Source: Escherichia marmotae (lineage in GTDB: Bacteria; Pseudomonadota; Gammaproteobacteria; Enterobacterales; Enterobacteriaceae). From it: a DNA stretch of 64,000 bases. Shown piece by piece: positions 51,135 to 63,412 of the stretch. The DNA lies in contig NZ_CP025979.1 of the NCBI RefSeq assembly GCF_002900365.1, positions 4,154,001-4,218,000 on the forward strand, written 5' to 3'. The notes beneath the pieces were generated by a model, which had not been told where the DNA came from, ran no database searches, and saw nothing but the letters and a program-made list of their open reading frames with translations. A program made the translations under genes and the position numbers. The first letter of the stretch is position 1; every line of letters begins with the position of its first letter.

Positions 51135-54100
51135 ATGTTAAGGGTCTACCATTCCAATCGTCTGGACGTGCTGGAAGCGTTGATGGAGTTTATCGTCGAA
51201 CGCGAGCGGCTGGACGATCCTTTCGAGCCAGAGATGATTCTGGTGCAAAGTACCGGTATGGCACAGTGGCTGCAAATGACCCTGTCGCAGAAGTTCGGTA
51301 TTGCGGCAAACATTGATTTCCCGCTCCCTGCGAGTTTTATCTGGGATATGTTCGTCCGCGTATTGCCGGAGATCCCCAAAGAGAGTGCCTTTAACAAGCA
51401 GAGCATGAGCTGGAAACTGATGACTCTGCTGCCGCAACTGTTGGATTGCGAAGATTTTACCCTGTTGCGCCATTACCTGACTGACGATAGTGACAAGCGG
51501 AAACTGTTTCAGCTTTCCTCAAAAGCGGCGGACCTGTTTGACCAGTATCTGGTCTATCGCCCGGACTGGCTGGCTCAGTGGGAAGCGGGACATCTGGTTG
51601 AAGGGCTGGGAGAAGCGCAGGCCTGGCAAGCTCCATTGTGGAAGGCGCTGGTAGAATATACTGACGAGCTGGGGCAACCTCGTTGGCACCGTGCCAATCT
51701 CTATCAACGCTTTATCGAAACGCTGGAGTCTGCAACGACCTGCCCGCCAGGGCTACCTTCGCGCGTATTTATCTGCGGTATTTCCGCATTACCGCCAGTT
51801 TATCTACAGGCGTTACAGGCGCTGGGTAAACATATTGAAATCCATCTTCTGTTTACCAACCCTTGCCGTTATTACTGGGGCGATATTAAAGATCCTGCGT
51901 ATCTGGCGAAACTGCTAACCCGCCAGCGTCGGCACAGCTTTGAAGATCGCGAATTGCCGCTATTTCGCGATAGCGAAAATGCCGGGCAGTTGTTTAACAG
52001 CGACGGCGAACAGGATATTGGCAACCCTCTGCTGGCCTCATGGGGCAAGCTGGGGCGAGACTACATCTATCTGCTTGCTGATCTCCAGAGCAGTCAGGAA
52101 CTGGATGCCTTTGTCGATGTTACTCCAGACAGCCTGCTGCATAACATTCAGTCCGACATTCTGGAACTGGAAAACCGCGCCGTCGCAGGCGTGAACCTTG
52201 AAGAGTTTTCCCGCAGCGATAACAAACGGCAGCTCGATCCGCAGGATAACAGCGTCACCTTCCATGTTTGCCATAGCCCGCAGCGCGAAGTTGAAGTCTT
52301 GCACGATCGATTGCTGGCGATGCTGGAAGAAGATCCGACACTCACTCCGCGCGATATCATCGTGATGGTGGCTGACATCGATAGCTACAGTCCGTTTATT
52401 CAGGCGGTGTTTGGTAGTGCTCCGGCGGATCGTTATCTGCCTTACGCCATTTCCGACCGTCGGGCGCGACAGTCGCATCCGGTACTGGAAGCATTTATCA
52501 GACTGTTATCGTTGCCTGACAGCCGCTTTGTATCGGAGGACGTTTTGGCGCTGCTGGACGTACCGGTGCTGGCGGCGCGGTTTGATATCACCGAAGAAGG
52601 GCTGCGTTATTTACGCCAGTGGGTCAATGAATCCGGCATTCGCTGGGGGATTGATGACGACAACGTTCGCGAGCTGGAACTTCCCGCCACCGGGCAACAC
52701 ACCTGGCAATTTGGCCTGACGCGTATGTTGCTGGGCTACGCGATGGAGAGTGCTCAGGGAGAATGGCAATCTGTTCTTCCTTATGATGAGTCGAGCGGCT
52801 TAATTGCAGAGCTGGTGGGGCATCTGGCGTCACTGCTGATGCAGCTCAACATCTGGCGTCGCGGGTTGGCACAGGAGCGACCGCTGGAAGAGTGGTTGCC
52901 GGTATGCCGCGACATGCTCAATGCTTTCTTCCTGCCGGATGCGGAAACCGAAGCGGCGATGACGCTTATTGAACAACAGTGGCTGGCTATCATCGCAGAA
53001 GGGCTGGGAGCGCAGTATGGCGACGTGGTGCCGCTGTCACTGTTACGTGATGAACTGGCACAACGTCTGGATCAAGAACGTATCAGCCAGCGTTTTCTTG
53101 CCGGTCCGGTCAATATTTGTACCCTGATGCCAATGCGCTCCATCCCGTTCAAAGTAGTTTGCCTGCTGGGAATGAACGATGGTGTTTACCCGCGCCAGCT
53201 CGCGCCGCTGGGTTTTGATTTAATGAGCCAGAAACCAAAGCGTGGCGACCGCAGTCGTCGCGATGACGACCGCTATCTGTTCCTGGAGGCGTTAATTTCC
53301 GCGCAGCAAAAACTCTATATCAGCTATATTGGGCGCTCCATTCAGGATAACAGCGAACGTTTCCCGTCGGTTTTGGTGCAGGAACTGATCGACTACATCG
53401 GGCAAAGCCATTATCTGCCGGGCGATGAAGCGCTTAACTGCGATGAAAGTGAGGCGAGGGTGAAAGCGCATCTTACTTGCCTCCATACCCGGATGCCGTT
53501 TGATCCGCAAAACTACCAACCCGGTGAGCGACAAAGCTATGCGCGCGAGTGGCTACCGGCAGCCAGCCAGGCAGGCAAGGCGCACTCTGAATTTGTTCAG
53601 CCACTGCCGTTTACCTTGCCGGAAACTGTGCCGCTGGAGACGCTACAACGATTCTGGTCACATCCGGTGCGAGCATTTTTCCAGATGCGCTTGCAGGTGA
53701 ACTTCCGCACCGAAGACAGCGAAATCCCCGACACCGAGCCATTTATTCTGGAGGGACTTAGCCGTTATCAGATCAACCAGCAGCTATTAAATGCATTGGT
53801 CGAGCAGGATGATGCCGAACGTTTGTTCCGCCGGTTCCGGGCGGCAGGTGATTTGCCGTATGGCGCATTTGGTGAAATTTTCTGGGAAACGCAGTGCCAG
53901 GAGATGCAGCAACTTGCCGACAGAGTCATTGCCTGTCGGCAACCGGGGCAGAGTTTAGAAATCGATCTCACCTGCAATGGCGTGCAAATTACGGGCTGGT
54001 TGCCGCAGGTCCAGCCGGATGGTCTGTTGCGCTGGCGTCCCTCTTTGCTCAGTGTGGCACAGGGAATGCAACTTTGGCTGGAACACCTTGTCTACTGTGC

Positions 54101-54503
54101 CAGCGGTGGTAACGGTGAGAGTCGCCTTTTCCTGCGTAAAGACGGTGAGTGGCGTTTTCCGCCGCTTGCAGCCGAACAGGCTTTACATTACCTCTCACAA
54201 CTGATTGAAGGGTATCGTGAAGGAATGTCCGCGCCGTTACTGGTGTTACCTGAAAGTGGCGGCGCGTGGCTAAAAACCTGTTATGACGCTGAACACGATG
54301 TCATGCTGGATGACGAGTCCACTGTGCAAAAAGCCCGTACGAAATTCCTTCAGGCTTACGAAGGCAACATGATGGTGCGTGGAGAAGGTGACGATATCTG
54401 GTATCAGAGGCTCTGGCGGCAATTAACGCCAGAGACAATGGAAGCCATCGTTGAGCAGTCGCAACGTTTCCTGTTACCGCTGTTTCGTTTTAATCAGTCA
54501 TGA
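51135..54503 (+). CDS. recC: RecC, exonuclease V subunit gamma
   Basis: A 1122-residue subunit of RecBCD. It folds like an inactive helicase/nuclease and scans for Chi. Nucleotide-binding residues of true helicases are not conserved, as expected. The frame is intact. ptrA, recB and recD follow in order. It needs RecB and RecD for activity at double-strand ends. Confidence 0.97.
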   Translation: MLRVYHSNRLDVLEALMEFIVERERLDDPFEPEMILVQSTGMAQWLQMTLSQKFGIAANIDFPLPASFIWDMFVRVLPEIPKESAFNKQSMSWKLMTLLPQLLDCEDFTLLRHYLTDDSDKRKLFQLSSKAADLFDQYLVYRPDWLAQWEAGHLVEGLGEAQAWQAPLWKALVEYTDELGQPRWHRANLYQRFIETLESATTCPPGLPSRVFICGISALPPVYLQALQALGKHIEIHLLFTNPCRYYWGDIKDPAYLAKLLTRQRRHSFEDRELPLFRDSENAGQLFNSDGEQDIGNPLLASWGKLGRDYIYLLADLQSSQELDAFVDVTPDSLLHNIQSDILELENRAVAGVNLEEFSRSDNKRQLDPQDNSVTFHVCHSPQREVEVLHDRLLAMLEEDPTLTPRDIIVMVADIDSYSPFIQAVFGSAPADRYLPYAISDRRARQSHPVLEAFIRLLSLPDSRFVSEDVLALLDVPVLAARFDITEEGLRYLRQWVNESGIRWGIDDDNVRELELPATGQHTWQFGLTRMLLGYAMESAQGEWQSVLPYDESSGLIAELVGHLASLLMQLNIWRRGLAQERPLEEWLPVCRDMLNAFFLPDAETEAAMTLIEQQWLAIIAEGLGAQYGDVVPLSLLRDELAQRLDQERISQRFLAGPVNICTLMPMRSIPFKVVCLLGMNDGVYPRQLAPLGFDLMSQKPKRGDRSRRDDDRYLFLEALISAQQKLYISYIGRSIQDNSERFPSVLVQELIDYIGQSHYLPGDEALNCDESEARVKAHLTCLHTRMPFDPQNYQPGERQSYAREWLPAASQAGKAHSEFVQPLPFTLPETVPLETLQRFWSHPVRAFFQMRLQVNFRTEDSEIPDTEPFILEGLSRYQINQQLLNALVEQDDAERLFRRFRAAGDLPYGAFGEIFWETQCQEMQQLADRVIACRQPGQSLEIDLTCNGVQITGWLPQVQPDGLLRWRPSLLSVAQGMQLWLEHLVYCASGGNGESRLFLRKDGEWRFPPLAAEQALHYLSQLIEGYREGMSAPLLVLPESGGAWLKTCYDAEHDVMLDDESTVQKARTKFLQAYEGNMMVRGEGDDIWYQRLWRQLTPETMEAIVEQSQRFLLPLFRFNQS

Positions 54504-54678
54504 GTGTTGTATAAAAATTGCGCAATCCATTTGCTTACTTTATGATGCGCACCAGTCACGGACTGATGGTTATATAGACATAGGCTGACTTGTTCAGCGC
54601 GAGATTAAATTCTGCCGGATGATTTACGTTAACGTGTTGAATCTGGCTGAAAAATAAAGTTGATAATGAGGTCCGTGA

Positions 54679-57567
54679 ATGCCCCGCAGCACCTGGTTCA
54701 AAGCAGTACTGTTGTTTGTTGCCCTTTGGGCACCCTTAAGTCAGGCAGAAACGGGATGGCAGCCGATTCAGGAAACCATCCGTAAAAGTGATAAAGATAA
54801 CCGTCAGTATCAGGCTGTGCGTCTGGATAACGGCATGGTGGTATTGTTGGTTTCTGACCCGCAGGCGGTAAAATCCCTTTCTGCACTGGTGGTGCCCGTT
54901 GGATCGCTGGAAGATCCCGAGGCTTATCAGGGGCTGGCACATTATCTTGAACATATGAGCCTGATGGGGTCGAAAAAGTACCCGCAGGCTGACAGTCTGG
55001 CCGAATACCTCAAAATGCACGGTGGCAGTCATAACGCCAGCACGGCACCGTATCGCACCGCTTTCTATCTGGAAGTGGAAAATGACGCCTTACCAGGGGC
55101 GGTAGACCGCCTGGCGGACGCCATTGCGGAACCTTTACTCGACAAGAAATATGCCGAACGTGAGCGTAATGCAGTGAACGCCGAATTAACTATGGCGCGC
55201 ACGCGTGACGGGATGCGTATGGCGCAGGTCAGCGCAGAAACCATTAACCCGGCCCACCCTGGTGCAAAGTTTTCTGGTGGCAACCTGGAAACCTTAAGCG
55301 ACAAACCCGGTAATCCGGTGCAGCAGGCGCTGAAAAATTTCCATGAGAAATATTACTCCGCCAATCTGATGAAGGCTGTTATCTACAGTAACAAACCGCT
55401 GCAGGAGCTGGCGAAGATGGCGGCGGACACCTTCGGTCGAGTGCCGAACAAAGAGAGCAAAAAACCGGAAATCACCGTGCCGGTAGTCACCGATGCACAA
55501 AAGGGCATTATCATTCATTACGTCCCGGCGTTGCCGCGTAAAGTGCTGCGTGTCGAGTTTCGCATTGATAACAATTCGGCGGAGTTCCGTAGTAAAACTG
55601 ATGAGTTAATTACCTATCTGATTGGCAATCGCAGCCCAGGAACGCTTTCTGACTGGTTGCAAAAACAGGGATTAGTTGAGGGCATTAGCGCCAACTCCGA
55701 TCCTATCGTCAATGGCAACAGTGGCGTGTTAGCGATCTCTGCGTCCTTAACCGATAAAGGTCTGGCTAATCGCGATCAGGTTGTAGCGGCTATTTTCAGC
55801 TACCTCAATCTGTTACGCGAAAAAGGGATTGATAAACAGTATTTCGATGAACTGGCGAATGTGCTGGATATCGATTTCCGTTATCCGTCAATCACTCGTG
55901 ATATGGATTACGTCGAGTGGCTGGCAGATACCATGATTCGCGTTCCCGTTGAGCATACGCTGGACGCGGTCAATATAGCCGATCAGTATGATGCTAAAGC
56001 AGTAAAAGAACGTCTGGCGATGATGACGCCGCAAAACGCGCGTATCTGGTATATCAGCCCGAAAGAGCCACACAATAAAATGGCTTACTTTGTCGATGCG
56101 CCGTATCAGGTCGATAAAATCAGCGAGCAAACTTTCGCTGACTGGCAGAAAAAAGCTGCCGACATAGCGCTCTCCCTGCCGGAGCTTAATCCCTATATTC
56201 CTGACGATTTCTCGCTGATTAAATCAGAGAAGAAATACGACCATCCAGAGCTGATTGTTGATGAATCCAATTTGCGTGTGGTGTATGCGCCGAGTCGCTA
56301 TTTTGCCAGCGAACCAAAAGCCGATGTCAGCCTGATTTTGCGTAACCCGAAAGCGATGGACAGCGCCCGTAACCAGGTGATGTTTGCGCTCAATGATTAT
56401 CTCGCAGGGTTGGCGCTTGATCAGTTAAGCAACCAGGCGTCGGTTGGCGGCATTAGTTTTTCCACCAATGCTAACAACGGCCTTATGGTTAATGCTAATG
56501 GTTACACTCAGCGTCTGCCGCAACTTTTTCAGGCTCTGCTGGAGGGCTACTTTAGCTATACCGCTACACCAGAGCAGCTTGAACAGGCGAAATCCTGGTA
56601 TAACCAGATGATGGATTCCGCAGAAAAAGGCAAAGCGTTTGAGCAGGCGATTATGCCCGCGCAGATGCTCTCGCAGGTGCCGTACTTCTCGCGAGATGAG
56701 CGCCGTAAAATTTTGCCCACTATCACCCTGAAAGAGGTGATGGCCTATCGCGACGCCTTAAAATCCGGGGCACGACCAGAGTTCATGGTTATCGGCAACA
56801 TGACCGAAGCCCAGGCAACAACGCTGGCGCGCGATGTGCAAAAACAGTTAGGGGCTGATGGCTCAGAGTGGTGTCGTAACAAAGATGTCCTGGTCGATAA
56901 AAAACAGTCCGTCATTTTTGAAAAAGCCGGTAACAGTACCGACTCCGCACTGGCAGCAGTATTTGTACCGACTGGCTACGATGAATACACCAGTTCAGCC
57001 TACAGTTCTCTGTTGGCGCAGATTGTACAACCGTGGTTCTACAATCAGTTGCGTACTGAAGAGCAGTTGGGGTACGCCGTGTTCGCGTTCCCAATGAGCG
57101 TGGGACGTCAGTGGGGCATGGGCTTCTTACTGCAAAGTAATGATAAACAGCCTTCGTACCTGTGGGATCGTTACAAGGCCTTTTTCCCAACGGCTGAGGC
57201 GAAACTGCGCGCGATGAAGCCAGAAGAGTTCGCGCAAATCCAGCAGGCGGTTATCAGCCAGATGCTACAGGCACCGCAAACGCTGGGCGAAGAAGCATCG
57301 AAGTTAAGTAAAGATTTCGATCGCGGCAATATGCGCTTTGATTCGCGTGATAAAATCGTGGCACAGATAAAACTGCTGACGCCGCAAAAACTTGCCGATT
57401 TCTTCCATCAGGCAGTGGTCGAGCCGCAAGGCATGGCTATCCTGTCGCAGATTTCTGGCAGCCAGAATGGGAAAGCTGAATATGTGCATCCTGAAGGCTG
57501 GAAAGTGTGGGAGAACGTCAGCGCGTTGCAGCAAACAATGCCCCTGATGAGTGAAAAGAATGAGTGA
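54679..57567 (+). CDS. ptrA: PtrA (Pitrilysin), periplasmic zinc protease III
   Basis: 962 residues with an N-terminal signal peptide (MPRSTWFKAVLLFVALWAPL, cleavage after SQA). The inverted zinc motif HYLEHM (HxxEH) is at about 88-92, as in insulinases. It cleaves peptides such as insulin B chain in the periplasm. It sits between recC and recB, with 175 bp to recC and an 8-bp overlap with recB. Confidence 0.97.
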   Translation: MPRSTWFKAVLLFVALWAPLSQAETGWQPIQETIRKSDKDNRQYQAVRLDNGMVVLLVSDPQAVKSLSALVVPVGSLEDPEAYQGLAHYLEHMSLMGSKKYPQADSLAEYLKMHGGSHNASTAPYRTAFYLEVENDALPGAVDRLADAIAEPLLDKKYAERERNAVNAELTMARTRDGMRMAQVSAETINPAHPGAKFSGGNLETLSDKPGNPVQQALKNFHEKYYSANLMKAVIYSNKPLQELAKMAADTFGRVPNKESKKPEITVPVVTDAQKGIIIHYVPALPRKVLRVEFRIDNNSAEFRSKTDELITYLIGNRSPGTLSDWLQKQGLVEGISANSDPIVNGNSGVLAISASLTDKGLANRDQVVAAIFSYLNLLREKGIDKQYFDELANVLDIDFRYPSITRDMDYVEWLADTMIRVPVEHTLDAVNIADQYDAKAVKERLAMMTPQNARIWYISPKEPHNKMAYFVDAPYQVDKISEQTFADWQKKAADIALSLPELNPYIPDDFSLIKSEKKYDHPELIVDESNLRVVYAPSRYFASEPKADVSLILRNPKAMDSARNQVMFALNDYLAGLALDQLSNQASVGGISFSTNANNGLMVNANGYTQRLPQLFQALLEGYFSYTATPEQLEQAKSWYNQMMDSAEKGKAFEQAIMPAQMLSQVPYFSRDERRKILPTITLKEVMAYRDALKSGARPEFMVIGNMTEAQATTLARDVQKQLGADGSEWCRNKDVLVDKKQSVIFEKAGNSTDSALAAVFVPTGYDEYTSSAYSSLLAQIVQPWFYNQLRTEEQLGYAVFAFPMSVGRQWGMGFLLQSNDKQPSYLWDRYKAFFPTAEAKLRAMKPEEFAQIQQAVISQMLQAPQTLGEEASKLSKDFDRGNMRFDSRDKIVAQIKLLTPQKLADFFHQAVVEPQGMAILSQISGSQNGKAEYVHPEGWKVWENVSALQQTMPLMSEKNE

Positions 57568-60500
57568 TGTCGCTGAGACACTAGATCCTTTGCGCTTGCC
57601 CTTACTGGGTGAGCGCCTGATTGAAGCCTCTGCCGGCACAGGCAAAACCTTTACGATAGCAGCGCTCTATTTGCGCCTGTTACTTGGACTAGGTGGTTCT
57701 GCTGCCTTTCCCCGCCCGTTGACCGTTGAAGAACTGCTGGTGGTGACCTTTACCGAGGCTGCCACCGCAGAGTTGCGCGGTCGTATCCGTAGCAATATTC
57801 ATGAGTTGCGCATCGCCTGTCTGCGTGAAACCACCGACAACCCTCTGTATGCGCGCCTGCTGGAAGAGATTGACGATAAAGCGCAGGCCGCGCAGTGGCT
57901 GCTGTTAGCCGAACGACAGATGGATGAAGCGGCAGTTTTTACCATTCACGGTTTTTGTCAGCGAATGCTCAACCTGAATGCTTTTGAATCCGGTATGTTG
58001 TTTGAGCAGCAACTGATTGAAGATGAATCGCTACTGCGCTACCAGGCCTGCGCCGATTTCTGGCGTCGCCACTGCTATCCTCTGCCGCGTGAAATTGCTC
58101 AGGTGGTCTTTGAAACATGGAAAGGGCCGCAGGCGTTGCTGCGCGATATTAATCGATATCTGCAAGGGGAAGCGCCAGTTATTAAAGCGCCGCCGCCCGA
58201 TGATGAAACGCTGGCTTCCCGCCACGCGCAAATTGTGGCGCGTATCGATACCGTAAAACAGCAGTGGCGTGATGCGGTAGGTGAACTGGATGCGCTAATC
58301 GAATCTTCAGGTATTGATCGACGCAAGTTTAACCGTAGCAATCAGGCTAAATGGATTGACAAGATTAGCGCCTGGGCAGAAGAAGAGACCAACAGTTATC
58401 AGTTGCCGGAGTCGCTGGAAAAATTCTCTCAGCGTTTCTTAGAAGATCGCACAAAAGCAGGGGGCGAGACACCGCGCCATCCGCTGTTTGAGGCGATCGA
58501 TCAATTACTTGCCGAACCATTATCGATCCGCGATCTGGTGATCACTCGCGCATTAGCTGAGATCCGTGAAACGGTAGCGCGTGAAAAACGCCGCCGTGGC
58601 GAACTGGGTTTTGACGACATGTTAAGTCGGCTGGATTCCGCGTTGTGTAGCGAAAGCGGAGAGGCGCTGGCGACGGCGATCCGCACGCGATTCCCGGTGG
58701 CAATGATCGACGAGTTTCAGGATACCGACCCTCAGCAGTACCGGATTTTCCGCCACATCTGGCACCATCAGCCGGAAACCGCATTGTTACTGATTGGTGA
58801 TCCGAAACAGGCTATTTATGCGTTCCGTGGTGCGGATATCTTCACCTACATGAAGGCGCGTAGCGAAGTTCACGCTCATTACACGTTGGATACCAACTGG
58901 CGTTCCGCACTAGGAATGGTGAACAGTGTGAACACGCTTTTTAGCCAGACTGATGACGCTTTTATGTTTCGCGAAATACCGTTTATTCCTGTGAAATCAG
59001 CCGGGAAAAATCAGGCGCTGCGTTTCGTATTTAAAGGTGAAACGCAGCCTTCGATGAAAATGTGGCTGATGGAAGGCGAAAGCTGCGGCGTTGGCGATTA
59101 TCAAAGTACCATGGCGCAGGTATGCGCCGCGCAAATCCGCGACTGGCTGCAGGCCGGGCAGCGCGGAGACGCGTTGTTGATGAATGGCGATGACGCGCGT
59201 CCGGTGCGTGCTTCAGACATCAGTGTGTTGGTGCGCAGCCGCCAGGAGGCCGCCCAGATACGTGATGCCTTAACGCTGCTGGAAATCCCTTCCGTTTACC
59301 TTTCGAACCGCGACAGTGTTTTTGAAACTCTGGAAGCGCAGGAGATGCTTTGGCTGTTGCAGGCAGTGATGACGCCTGAACGTGAAAATACTCTGCGTAG
59401 CGCGCTGGCAACGTCAATGATGGGGCTGAACGCGCTGGATATCGAAATGCTGAATAATGACGAACATGCCTGGGATGCAGTCGTTGAAGAGTTCGATGGT
59501 TATCGACAAATCTGGCGAAAACGCGGCGTTATGCCTATGCTGCGGGCGCTGATGTCGGCGCGCAACATTGCAGAAAACCTGCTGGCAACGGCGGGTGGTG
59601 AGCGGCGTCTTACAGATATTTTACATATCAGTGAATTACTTCAGGAAGCGGGAACGCAGCTTGAAAGTGAACATGCGCTGGTACGCTGGTTATCACAGCA
59701 TATCCTCGAGCCAGACAGTAACGCGTCCAGCCAGCAAATGCGCCTCGAAAGTGACAAACATCTGGTGCAGATTGTTACGATCCACAAGTCGAAAGGACTG
59801 GAGTATCCGCTAGTCTGGTTGCCATTTATTACCAATTTCCGCGTCCAGGATCAGGCGTTCTATCACGATCGTCACTCATTTGAGGCTGTTCTGGATCTTA
59901 ACGCTGCGCCAGAAAGCGTCGATCTCGCTGAGGCCGAACGTCTGGCGGAAGATCTGCGTTTGCTTTATGTGGCGCTGACGCGTTCGGTCTGGCATTGCAG
60001 TCTTGGCGTCGCGCCACTGGTGCGCCGTCGAGGCGATAAAAAAGGTGACACCGACGTCCATCAAAGTGCGCTCGGACGCTTGCTGCAAAAAGGGGAACCA
60101 AAGGATGCGGCAGGACTTCGCGCCTGTATTGAAGCATTGTGCGATGAGGATATTGCCTGGCAAACGGCACAAACCGGTGATAATCAGCCCTGGCAGGTTA
60201 ATGATGTTTCTACAGCAGAACTGAATGCGAAGACGTTACAACGTTTACCTGGCGATAACTGGCGGGTCACCAGCTACTCTGGTTTGCAGCAGCGTGGTCA
60301 CGGTATCGCTCAGGATTTGATGCCACGGCTGGATGTTGACGCCGCAGGTGTGGTCAGCGTCGTTGAAGAACCGACGTTAACACCGCATCAGTTTCCGCGC
60401 GGAGCGTCACCGGGGACGTTCTTGCACAGTTTGTTTGAGGATCTGGATTTTACCCAGCCGGTTGAGCCTGACTGGGTGCGGGAAAAACTGGAACTTGGCG

Positions 60501-61102
60501 GTTTTGAAGCGCATTGGGAACCGGTGTTGACCGAGTGGATCATGGCTGTTCTCCAGGCACCGCTCAATGAAACGGGAGTCAGCCTGAGTCAGCTTTCCGC
60601 CCGCGATAAACAGGTGGAGATGGAATTTTATCTGCCAATTAGTGAACCGCTCGTCGCCAGCCAACTTGATGCGCTAATCCGCCAGTTTGACCCGCTTTCT
60701 GCTGGCTGCCCGTCGCTGGAGTTCATGCAGGTGCGTGGCATGTTAAAAGGCTTTATCGACCTGGTGTTTCGCCACGAAGGGCGTTATTACCTGCTCGACT
60801 ATAAATCCAACTGGCTGGGTGAAAACAGCTCAGCATACACCCAACAGGCTATGGCAGCGGCGATGCAAGCACACCGCTATGATCTGCAATATCAGCTTTA
60901 TACCCTGGCATTGCATCGTTATCTGCGCCATCGCATTGCTGATTACGACTATGAGCGCCACTTTGGCGGCGTTATCTATCTGTTCCTGCGCGGCGTTGAT
61001 AAAGAGCATCCGCAACAAGGGATTTACGCGACCCGCCCCGATGCCGGGTTGATTGCCCTGATGGATGAGATGTTTGCTGGTATGACCCTGGAGGAGGCGT
61101 AA
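57560..61102 (+). CDS. recB: RecB, exonuclease V subunit beta
   Basis: 1180 residues from ATG 57560; an upstream in-frame ATG at 57551 adds three residues only. It is a SF1 helicase with Walker [10 protein letters not shown] (about 20-28), MIDEFQDTD and YVALTRS, plus a C-terminal nuclease with LLDYKSNW (Asp1080, Lys1082 region). It unwinds 3' to 5' and cuts DNA. Its start overlaps the ptrA stop (ATGAGTGA), the same 8-bp overlap seen at aas-lplT. Confidence 0.97.
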   Translation: MSDVAETLDPLRLPLLGERLIEASAGTGKTFTIAALYLRLLLGLGGSAAFPRPLTVEELLVVTFTEAATAELRGRIRSNIHELRIACLRETTDNPLYARLLEEIDDKAQAAQWLLLAERQMDEAAVFTIHGFCQRMLNLNAFESGMLFEQQLIEDESLLRYQACADFWRRHCYPLPREIAQVVFETWKGPQALLRDINRYLQGEAPVIKAPPPDDETLASRHAQIVARIDTVKQQWRDAVGELDALIESSGIDRRKFNRSNQAKWIDKISAWAEEETNSYQLPESLEKFSQRFLEDRTKAGGETPRHPLFEAIDQLLAEPLSIRDLVITRALAEIRETVAREKRRRGELGFDDMLSRLDSALCSESGEALATAIRTRFPVAMIDEFQDTDPQQYRIFRHIWHHQPETALLLIGDPKQAIYAFRGADIFTYMKARSEVHAHYTLDTNWRSALGMVNSVNTLFSQTDDAFMFREIPFIPVKSAGKNQALRFVFKGETQPSMKMWLMEGESCGVGDYQSTMAQVCAAQIRDWLQAGQRGDALLMNGDDARPVRASDISVLVRSRQEAAQIRDALTLLEIPSVYLSNRDSVFETLEAQEMLWLLQAVMTPERENTLRSALATSMMGLNALDIEMLNNDEHAWDAVVEEFDGYRQIWRKRGVMPMLRALMSARNIAENLLATAGGERRLTDILHISELLQEAGTQLESEHALVRWLSQHILEPDSNASSQQMRLESDKHLVQIVTIHKSKGLEYPLVWLPFITNFRVQDQAFYHDRHSFEAVLDLNAAPESVDLAEAERLAEDLRLLYVALTRSVWHCSLGVAPLVRRRGDKKGDTDVHQSALGRLLQKGEPKDAAGLRACIEALCDEDIAWQTAQTGDNQPWQVNDVSTAELNAKTLQRLPGDNWRVTSYSGLQQRGHGIAQDLMPRLDVDAAGVVSVVEEPTLTPHQFPRGASPGTFLHSLFEDLDFTQPVEPDWVREKLELGGFEAHWEPVLTEWIMAVLQAPLNETGVSLSQLSARDKQVEMEFYLPISEPLVASQLDALIRQFDPLSAGCPSLEFMQVRGMLKGFIDLVFRHEGRYYLLDYKSNWLGENSSAYTQQAMAAAMQAHRYDLQYQLYTLALHRYLRHRIADYDYERHFGGVIYLFLRGVDKEHPQQGIYATRPDAGLIALMDEMFAGMTLEEA

Positions 61103-62928
61103 TGAAATTGCAAAAGCAATTACTGGAAGCTGTGGAGCACAAACAGCTACGCCCGCTGGACGTGCAGTTTGCCCTGACCGTGGCGGGTGATGAACATCCC
61201 GCCGTCACCCTTGCGGCGGCACTGTTAAGTTATGATGCCGGGGAAGGACATGTCTGTTTGCCGCTTTCACGGCTGGAGAACAACGAAGCCTCGCACCCGC
61301 TCCTGGCGACCTGCGTCAGTGAAATCGGTGAGCTACAAAACTGGGAAGAGTGTCTGCTGGCTTCACATGCGGTCAGCCGGGGAGATGAACCTACACCAAT
61401 GATCCTTTGTGGCGATCGTCTCTATCTCAACCGCATGTGGTGTAACGAGCGCACGGTGGCGCGCTTTTTCAATGAAGTGAATCATGCCATTGAGGTTGAT
61501 GAAGCTCTACTGGCGCAAACCCTGGACCAACTTTTTCCAGTAAGCGATGACATTAACTGGCAAAAAGTGGCGGCAGCGGTGGCGCTGACGAGGCGGATCT
61601 CGGTGATTTCCGGTGGCCCCGGCACCGGTAAAACGACCACCGTGGCGAAGTTGCTGGCAGCGTTAATTCAGATGGCCGACGGTGAACGTTGTCGCATCCG
61701 TTTGGCTGCGCCGACGGGGAAAGCCGCCGCGCGCTTAACCGAATCACTTGGCAAAGCTTTGCGCCAGTTACCGCTGACGGATGAACAAAAGAAACGTATT
61801 CCGGAAGATGCCAGCACTCTGCACCGCTTGCTGGGCGCGCAGCCGGGCAGTCAGCGTTTACGCCATCATGCGGGTAACCCATTGCATCTTGATGTGTTGG
61901 TGGTCGATGAAGCGTCAATGATCGATCTGCCCATGATGTCACGATTGATCGACGCATTGCCCGATCATGCCAGAGTGATCTTTCTTGGCGACCGTGATCA
62001 ACTGGCCTCTGTTGAGGCTGGGGCTGTTCTTGGCGATATTTGCGCTTATGCCAATGCGGGCTTTACCGCAGAACGAGCGGAGCAGCTAAGTCACCTGACG
62101 GGGAGCTACGTTCCTGCGGGCTGTGGCACAGAGGCGGCATCTTTGCGCGATAGTCTCTGCCTTTTGCAAAAAAGTTACCGTTTCGGCAGCGATTCTGGCA
62201 TTGGTCAGCTCGCGGCGGCTATCAATCGCGGCGATAAAACGGCAGTGAAAACCGTTTTTCAGCAGGATTTTACTGACATCGAAAAACGGATTTTACAGAG
62301 TGGCGAAGATTATATTGCGATGCTTGAGGAAGCTCTTGCGGGTTACGGACGCTATCTGGATCTGCTGCAAGCGCGTGCCGAGCCGGATTTAATTATTCAG
62401 GCATTCAATGAATACCAGCTTTTGTGCGCCCTGCGGGAAGGGCCGTTTGGCGTAGCCGGGCTGAATGAGCGAATTGAGCAGTTTATGCAACAGAAGCGCA
62501 AAATCCATCGCCATCCGCACTCGCGTTGGTACGAAGGCAGGCCGGTGATGATTGCCCGCAATGACAGCGCCCTTGGGTTGTTTAATGGTGATATTGGTAT
62601 TGCACTGGATCGCGGGCAAGGAACGCGCGTCTGGTTTGCAATGCCGGACGGTAATATCAAGTCAGTGCAACCAAGTCGTTTACCGGAACACGAAACCACG
62701 TGGGCGATGACGGTACATAAATCGCAGGGGTCTGAGTTCGACCATGCGGCGTTGATTTTGCCGAGCCAGCGCACGCCGGTCGTGACGCGAGAGCTGGTTT
62801 ACACCGCAGTGACCCGTGCGCGTCGCCGTTTATCGTTGTATGCCGATGAGCGCATATTAAGTGCGGCAATCGCCACACGTACCGAGCGGCGTAGCGGACT
62901 GGCAGCGTTATTTAGTTCGCGGGGATAA
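61102..62928 (+). CDS. recD: RecD, exonuclease V subunit alpha
   Basis: A 608-residue SF1 helicase. Walker [15 protein letters not shown] is near residues 171-184 (Lys177 region); VVDEASMID and [10 protein letters not shown] are further helicase motifs. It moves 5' to 3' on the complementary strand and is the faster motor. One base overlaps the recB stop (TAATG). Confidence 0.97.
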   Translation: MKLQKQLLEAVEHKQLRPLDVQFALTVAGDEHPAVTLAAALLSYDAGEGHVCLPLSRLENNEASHPLLATCVSEIGELQNWEECLLASHAVSRGDEPTPMILCGDRLYLNRMWCNERTVARFFNEVNHAIEVDEALLAQTLDQLFPVSDDINWQKVAAAVALTRRISVISGGPGTGKTTTVAKLLAALIQMADGERCRIRLAAPTGKAAARLTESLGKALRQLPLTDEQKKRIPEDASTLHRLLGAQPGSQRLRHHAGNPLHLDVLVVDEASMIDLPMMSRLIDALPDHARVIFLGDRDQLASVEAGAVLGDICAYANAGFTAERAEQLSHLTGSYVPAGCGTEAASLRDSLCLLQKSYRFGSDSGIGQLAAAINRGDKTAVKTVFQQDFTDIEKRILQSGEDYIAMLEEALAGYGRYLDLLQARAEPDLIIQAFNEYQLLCALREGPFGVAGLNERIEQFMQQKRKIHRHPHSRWYEGRPVMIARNDSALGLFNGDIGIALDRGQGTRVWFAMPDGNIKSVQPSRLPEHETTWAMTVHKSQGSEFDHAALILPSQRTPVVTRELVYTAVTRARRRLSLYADERILSAAIATRTERRSGLAALFSSRG

Positions 62929-62933
62929 ACGCG

Positions 62934-62970
62934 AATGCCTGATGCGACGCATGCGCGTCTTATTATGCCC
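62934..62970. repeat. REP-like palindrome downstream of recD
   Basis: GCCTGATGCGACGC and GCGTCTTATTA form the inverted core of a REP/PU unit right after the recD stop. It starts the repeat-rich recD-argA gap and may also stabilise the transcript. Confidence 0.65.
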
Positions 62971-62990
62971 CCGGGCATTGCGCATATCGC

Positions 62991-63392
<402 letters not shown>

Positions 63393-63412
<20 letters not shown>
